DNA of 64,000 nt, taken from contig NZ_CP100128.1 in assembly GCF_024207115.1 (NCBI RefSeq), positions 1,302,001 through 1,366,000 of the forward strand, read 5' to 3'. Numbering within the stretch: position 1 is the first letter of the stretch; each line of letters starts with the position of its first letter. The notes under the pieces were generated by a model, which was not told the origin of the DNA, made no database searches, and was given only the letters and a program-made list of their open reading frames with translations. The translations under genes were made by a program, and so were the position numbers. The DNA is from Chromobacterium sp. IIBBL 290-4. GTDB taxonomy: Bacteria > Pseudomonadota > Gammaproteobacteria > Burkholderiales > Chromobacteriaceae. This document shows, one piece after another, positions 61,389 through 64,000 of this stretch.

Positions 61389-62177
61389 CTACGGCCCTTT
61401 AGCGGGTCCGCAGGATTGACTTGTTATGCCTGCGATTGGCTGCGGCTTAATGCTGTCGTAGATATACGAAGCGATTAATGAACCAGTGACGCCAAGCAGA
61501 ATGGCAAAAACGCTTGAAATAGCTAGTGCAACCAAAGGCTTGGCCTTTACGAAGTCGAGTGCCCGATAGTAGAGATGCTTACGAATTTTACGTATTTCAC
61601 TCTGCACGGTCTTTATCATTTGAGTTGAAACACGTTCGTTCCGGAGGCGTTCCTCGCACTCTGCGCAAACAACGGGCTTATTGCACGATTCGACTAGATC
61701 CGACTTGATGCCATTCATGTCGAAAAGGCATCCGCGTGTTTCATCGTGAGTGAAGCTTGGCGCTTCGCCGAAGCCCGGAATTTGATTTCCTGAACGTCTG
61801 TAAAGCAGGCTATACGCGTATAGAACACGAAAGATGGCGTTTTCTAGCGGGATGCTCTCCCAAGCAAGAAACTCCTTAATTTGGCTAAACGAAAAAACAA
61901 TCTGGTTATCGCCAAGCCGTCTTGAGTACCAGTTATCTTCAATTGGCACGTTGACAATTGCTATTAGAAAGTCTGCGCCAGCGTGCGCCGGAAGCTGGGC
62001 TTTCAGTAGTGCATCGGAAAAAACCCAGCCGTCACTATCCGAATCGCAGCGTAAGGCGAAGTTTTCAATCTCACCGGCCAACTCAAACACATCAGACTCC
62101 CAAGCGGAAACTCGGATAAGGTCTAGGTGTAGTGGTAAATGACCAATAGTTACGAGCTTTATTCTTACTTTGTCCAT
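61389..62177 (-). CDS. Unknown protein with C-terminal membrane helix
   Basis: 262 residues. An N-terminal soluble domain (about 1-150) has FALRCDSDSDGWVFSDALLK and FLIAIVNVPIEDNWYSRRLG, and then CAECEERLRNERVSTQMI, a possible zinc or Cys-pair site near 172-175. A membrane helix follows at about 220-245 (LVALAISSVFAILLGVTGSL). The layout, a sensor-like soluble part, Cys pair, membrane anchor, resembles toxin- or peptidase-like defence proteins, but I do not recognise the family. Its lower GC content and the flanking repeat suggest recent gain. Confidence 0.65.
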   Translation of the reverse strand: MDKVRIKLVTIGHLPLHLDLIRVSAWESDVFELAGEIENFALRCDSDSDGWVFSDALLKAQLPAHAGADFLIAIVNVPIEDNWYSRRLGDNQIVFSFSQIKEFLAWESIPLENAIFRVLYAYSLLYRRSGNQIPGFGEAPSFTHDETRGCLFDMNGIKSDLVESCNKPVVCAECEERLRNERVSTQMIKTVQSEIRKIRKHLYYRALDFVKAKPLVALAISSVFAILLGVTGSLIASYIYDSIKPQPIAGITSQSCGPAKGP

Positions 62178-62424
62178 GTGCTAAACGGCTCAATAGGCAT
62201 AACTTGTAATTAGCCACCCGAAACGTCAGGTGAAAACCACCAGATTGTGGTGCATAAAAATTATGCCGTCAAAATTTTGATATTAAAATCATGGCAATGC
62301 CAGCCCGTGTGATTCTTGCAAGGACCTAAACTCGGACGAAACACACCACTTGCCTGGAGCGGTGTCTTGCACCACGGATCATTGATTGATGTTTTGTGAG
62401 TTGGCCACAGTACGCGGGCGCGCC

Positions 62425-63204
62425 CTACAGCTGGCGAGCCACGGCCAGCTCGCCCGGCCTGCCCAGGTAAAAGCCCTGATACAGCTCCACCCCGAGCGCG
62501 CGCATCGCTTCCAGCTGCTCGGCGGTTTCCACCCCTTCCACCAGCATGCGGCAGCCTATCTGCCAGCCCTGCCCCAATAGCGCCGGCAGGCGCTGGGTTT
62601 CGCCCGACATGTAATCGAGCAGCAGGCTGCGGTCTATCTTGAGGATGTCCGGGCACAGCTCGCTGGTTTTGCCATGGCGCGAGCCCAGCGCGCCGAAATC
62701 GTCCACCGCCAGGCCGAAGCCCATTTCCGAGGCGTGGCGCAGGCCGTCCAGCAAGGGCTGGCCGTGCTGCTCTACTTCAAACTCAGGGATTTCGAAGATC
62801 ACCCCGCCGCTGTCCAGCTCCACGCTCTGCAGCAGGCTTTTCAGCATCGGCAGATGGGTGCGGCCGCGATGGTCTTCCTGCACGGTGGCGGCCAGCAGGT
62901 TCAGCGTCAGGCAGCACTCCAGGCGGCTTTGGGCGAAATTGCGCACATGGATCAGCCGCGCCAGCCGGTCCGCCACCTGGGCCTGCTCCGCCGAGAGATT
63001 GCCCAGGTAACGATCCGGCGGCTGCCATTCTCCCCCTTCGTCCACCACTCTCAGCAAGGCCTCGTAGCCGAACAGGCTGCCGCCCTTATAAAAGATGGGC
63101 TGGAAGGCGCTGAAAAAACGGTGGCCGCCCAGGCTGGCGCAATAGCGGCCGGAGGCGTCGCGGAACAGCATGCCGTCCGCCAGAGGAAGCGTGGAAAGTT
63201 GCAT
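62425..63204 (-). CDS. Stand-alone EAL-domain phosphodiesterase
   Basis: 259 residues, no membrane segment and no sensor domain. FGYEALLRVV (EAL), LTLNLLA, FEIPEFEVE, AVDDFGALGSRHG, ILKIDRSLLL, VEGVETAEQLEAM and YQGFYLGRP are all present. The DDFG loop reads DDFGALGS in place of DDFGTGYS, so activity is likely but might be low. Cytosolic c-di-GMP turnover; a BluF/YciR-like partner is not visible. Confidence 0.88.
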   Translation of the reverse strand: MQLSTLPLADGMLFRDASGRYCASLGGHRFFSAFQPIFYKGGSLFGYEALLRVVDEGGEWQPPDRYLGNLSAEQAQVADRLARLIHVRNFAQSRLECCLTLNLLAATVQEDHRGRTHLPMLKSLLQSVELDSGGVIFEIPEFEVEQHGQPLLDGLRHASEMGFGLAVDDFGALGSRHGKTSELCPDILKIDRSLLLDYMSGETQRLPALLGQGWQIGCRMLVEGVETAEQLEAMRALGVELYQGFYLGRPGELAVARQL

Positions 63205-63264
63205 GAAGCATCAGCCGATGAGGAGTGGAACGATGCTTCAGCATAGTATTGCGGAAAATACTTA

Positions 63265-64000
63265 TCAGTACGATTCGGCGATATGCAGCTGGGTGCCGCA
63301 CTCCTGCATGATGCGGGCGATGCCGGCCGGCACCGGCTTGTCGGTGAACAGCGCGGCCACCTGGGAGAGCCGGCCCAGCTCCACCAGCGCCGGCCGGTCG
63401 AACTTGCTGTGGTCGGCGGCCAGGAACACCTGGCGCGACTGCTGGATGATGGCTTCGGTGGTGCGCACTTCGCGGTAGTCGTAATCGCGCAGCGTGCCGT
63501 CGGATTCGATGCTGGACACGCCGATGATGCCGTAGTCGACGCGGAACTGGCGGATCATCTGCACCGTCGCCTCGCCGGTGAGGCCGCGGTCGCGTTTCCT
63601 GAGCGAGCCGCCCAGCACGATCACTTCGCAGTCCGGGTAGTCGCACATCTGCTCGGCCACATGCAGATTATTGGTGATCACCCGCAAGCCGCGGTGGCGG
63701 TGCAGCGCCTTGGCCACCTCCTCGGTGGTGGTGCCCAGATTGATGAACAAGGACGCGTTGTCCGGGATATGCCGCGCCAGGCAGGCGGCGATGCGGCGCT
63801 TTTCCTCTATGCACAGCACCTGGCGCGCCTGGTAGGCGACGTTCTCCACGCTGGACAGCACGCTGGCGCCGCCGTGATAGCGCTGCAGCTGCTGATGCTC
63901 GGCCAATAGGGCGATGTCGCGGCGTATGGTCTGGCGGGTGACGGCGAAGTGCTCGGCCAGCTTCTCCACGCTGACATAGCTTTCGCGCTTCACCATATCC
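63265..64000 (-). CDS. DeoR/GlpR-family repressor (5' end outside window)
   Basis: At least 244 residues. The frame continues to the right edge as DMVKRESYVSVEKLAEHFAV, which in GlpR is preceded by about 10-12 residues, so the start lies just beyond 64000. HTH TRQTIRRDIALL, then QRYHGGASV, FINLGTTTEEVAKAL, VITNNLHVA and AADHSKFDRPALV make the GlpR pattern. Its relation to the regulator at 56910 is paralogous. The neighbouring glp genes would be to the right. Confidence 0.9.
   Translation of the reverse strand, partial: DMVKRESYVSVEKLAEHFAVTRQTIRRDIALLAEHQQLQRYHGGASVLSSVENVAYQARQVLCIEEKRRIAACLARHIPDNASLFINLGTTTEEVAKALHRHRGLRVITNNLHVAEQMCDYPDCEVIVLGGSLRKRDRGLTGEATVQMIRQFRVDYGIIGVSSIESDGTLRDYDYREVRTTEAIIQQSRQVFLAADHSKFDRPALVELGRLSQVAALFTDKPVPAGIARIMQECGTQLHIAESY

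Overview
The window looks like a chromosomal segment of a GC-rich betaproteobacterium, most likely Chromobacterium or a close relative in the Chromobacteriaceae. This rests on the protein character of the core genes (rng, maf, rsmA, gltIJKL, argH), the pair of DUF1484-type proteins, the chitin-binding secreted protein and the REP-like repeats. It is an inference; no rRNA or other diagnostic marker is present.

Layout. (1) 1-9.6 kb, minus strand: a type I restriction-modification operon hsdR-hsdM-hsdS that continues without a break into a RecF/OLD-like AAA ATPase and an HNH nuclease running off the left edge. The last two look like a Septu (PtuA/PtuB)-type defence pair. A small HTH regulator and a DUF6933-like protein lie upstream. 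(2) 9.9-15.4 kb, plus strand: a type VI secretion cluster of VgrG with a C-terminal adaptor domain, a VRR-NUC-type nuclease effector with a hydrophobic tail, and a DUF3396-type immunity protein, followed by a lone DEDDh exonuclease gene. (3) 16-23.5 kb: a Tn7-like transposition module tnsA-tnsB-tnsC-tniQ with two divergent genes next to it. (4) 23.5-28.2 kb, very AT-rich: a HigB/HigA-like module whose antitoxin is fused to an ImmA/IrrE peptidase, and convergent to it a three-gene operon of DUF4031, a thymidylate-synthase homologue with the substrate-determining Asn changed to Asp, and an alpha-glutamyl/putrescinyl-thymine pyrophosphorylase (clade 3-like) protein. I consider this operon the best candidate for an undescribed system: it pairs a pyrimidine C5-hydroxymethylase-like enzyme with a base-hypermodification enzyme family, in bacterial mobile DNA. 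(5) 28.4-40 kb: accessory chromosomal genes, including two DUF1484 paralogues, an M24-fold protein with a broken metal site, a secreted protein with two chitin-binding modules and a C-terminal LAS-type metallopeptidase domain, a crystallin-aerolysin-type pore-forming toxin, an acetyltransferase-like protein, a PaiB-like protein, a DUF2867 protein, and a small RiPP-like cassette (Cys-rich protein plus a 58-residue peptide with a Gly-Gly leader motif).

(6) 40-64 kb: mostly core chromosome. It holds maf-rng (nucleotide pyrophosphatase and RNase G), a Bcr/CflA-type exporter, rsmA, the glutamate/aspartate ABC importer gltIJKL, a periplasmic solute-binding protein, argH, two tandem CSS-EAL c-di-GMP phosphodiesterases, an Asp/Glu racemase-like protein, an AraC regulator divergent from an alcohol dehydrogenase, a DeoR/GlpR-type repressor, a LysR regulator divergent from a beta-lactamase-fold hydrolase plus MFS exporter, an unknown membrane protein, a stand-alone EAL protein and the 3' part of a second DeoR/GlpR-type repressor cut by the right edge.

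The window is thus two accessory blocks (0-10 kb defence; 16-28 kb transposon and AT-rich cargo) around a T6SS effector locus, followed by stable chromosome. No rRNA, tRNA or CRISPR array was recognised. All family assignments were made by reading the sequence without database searches.
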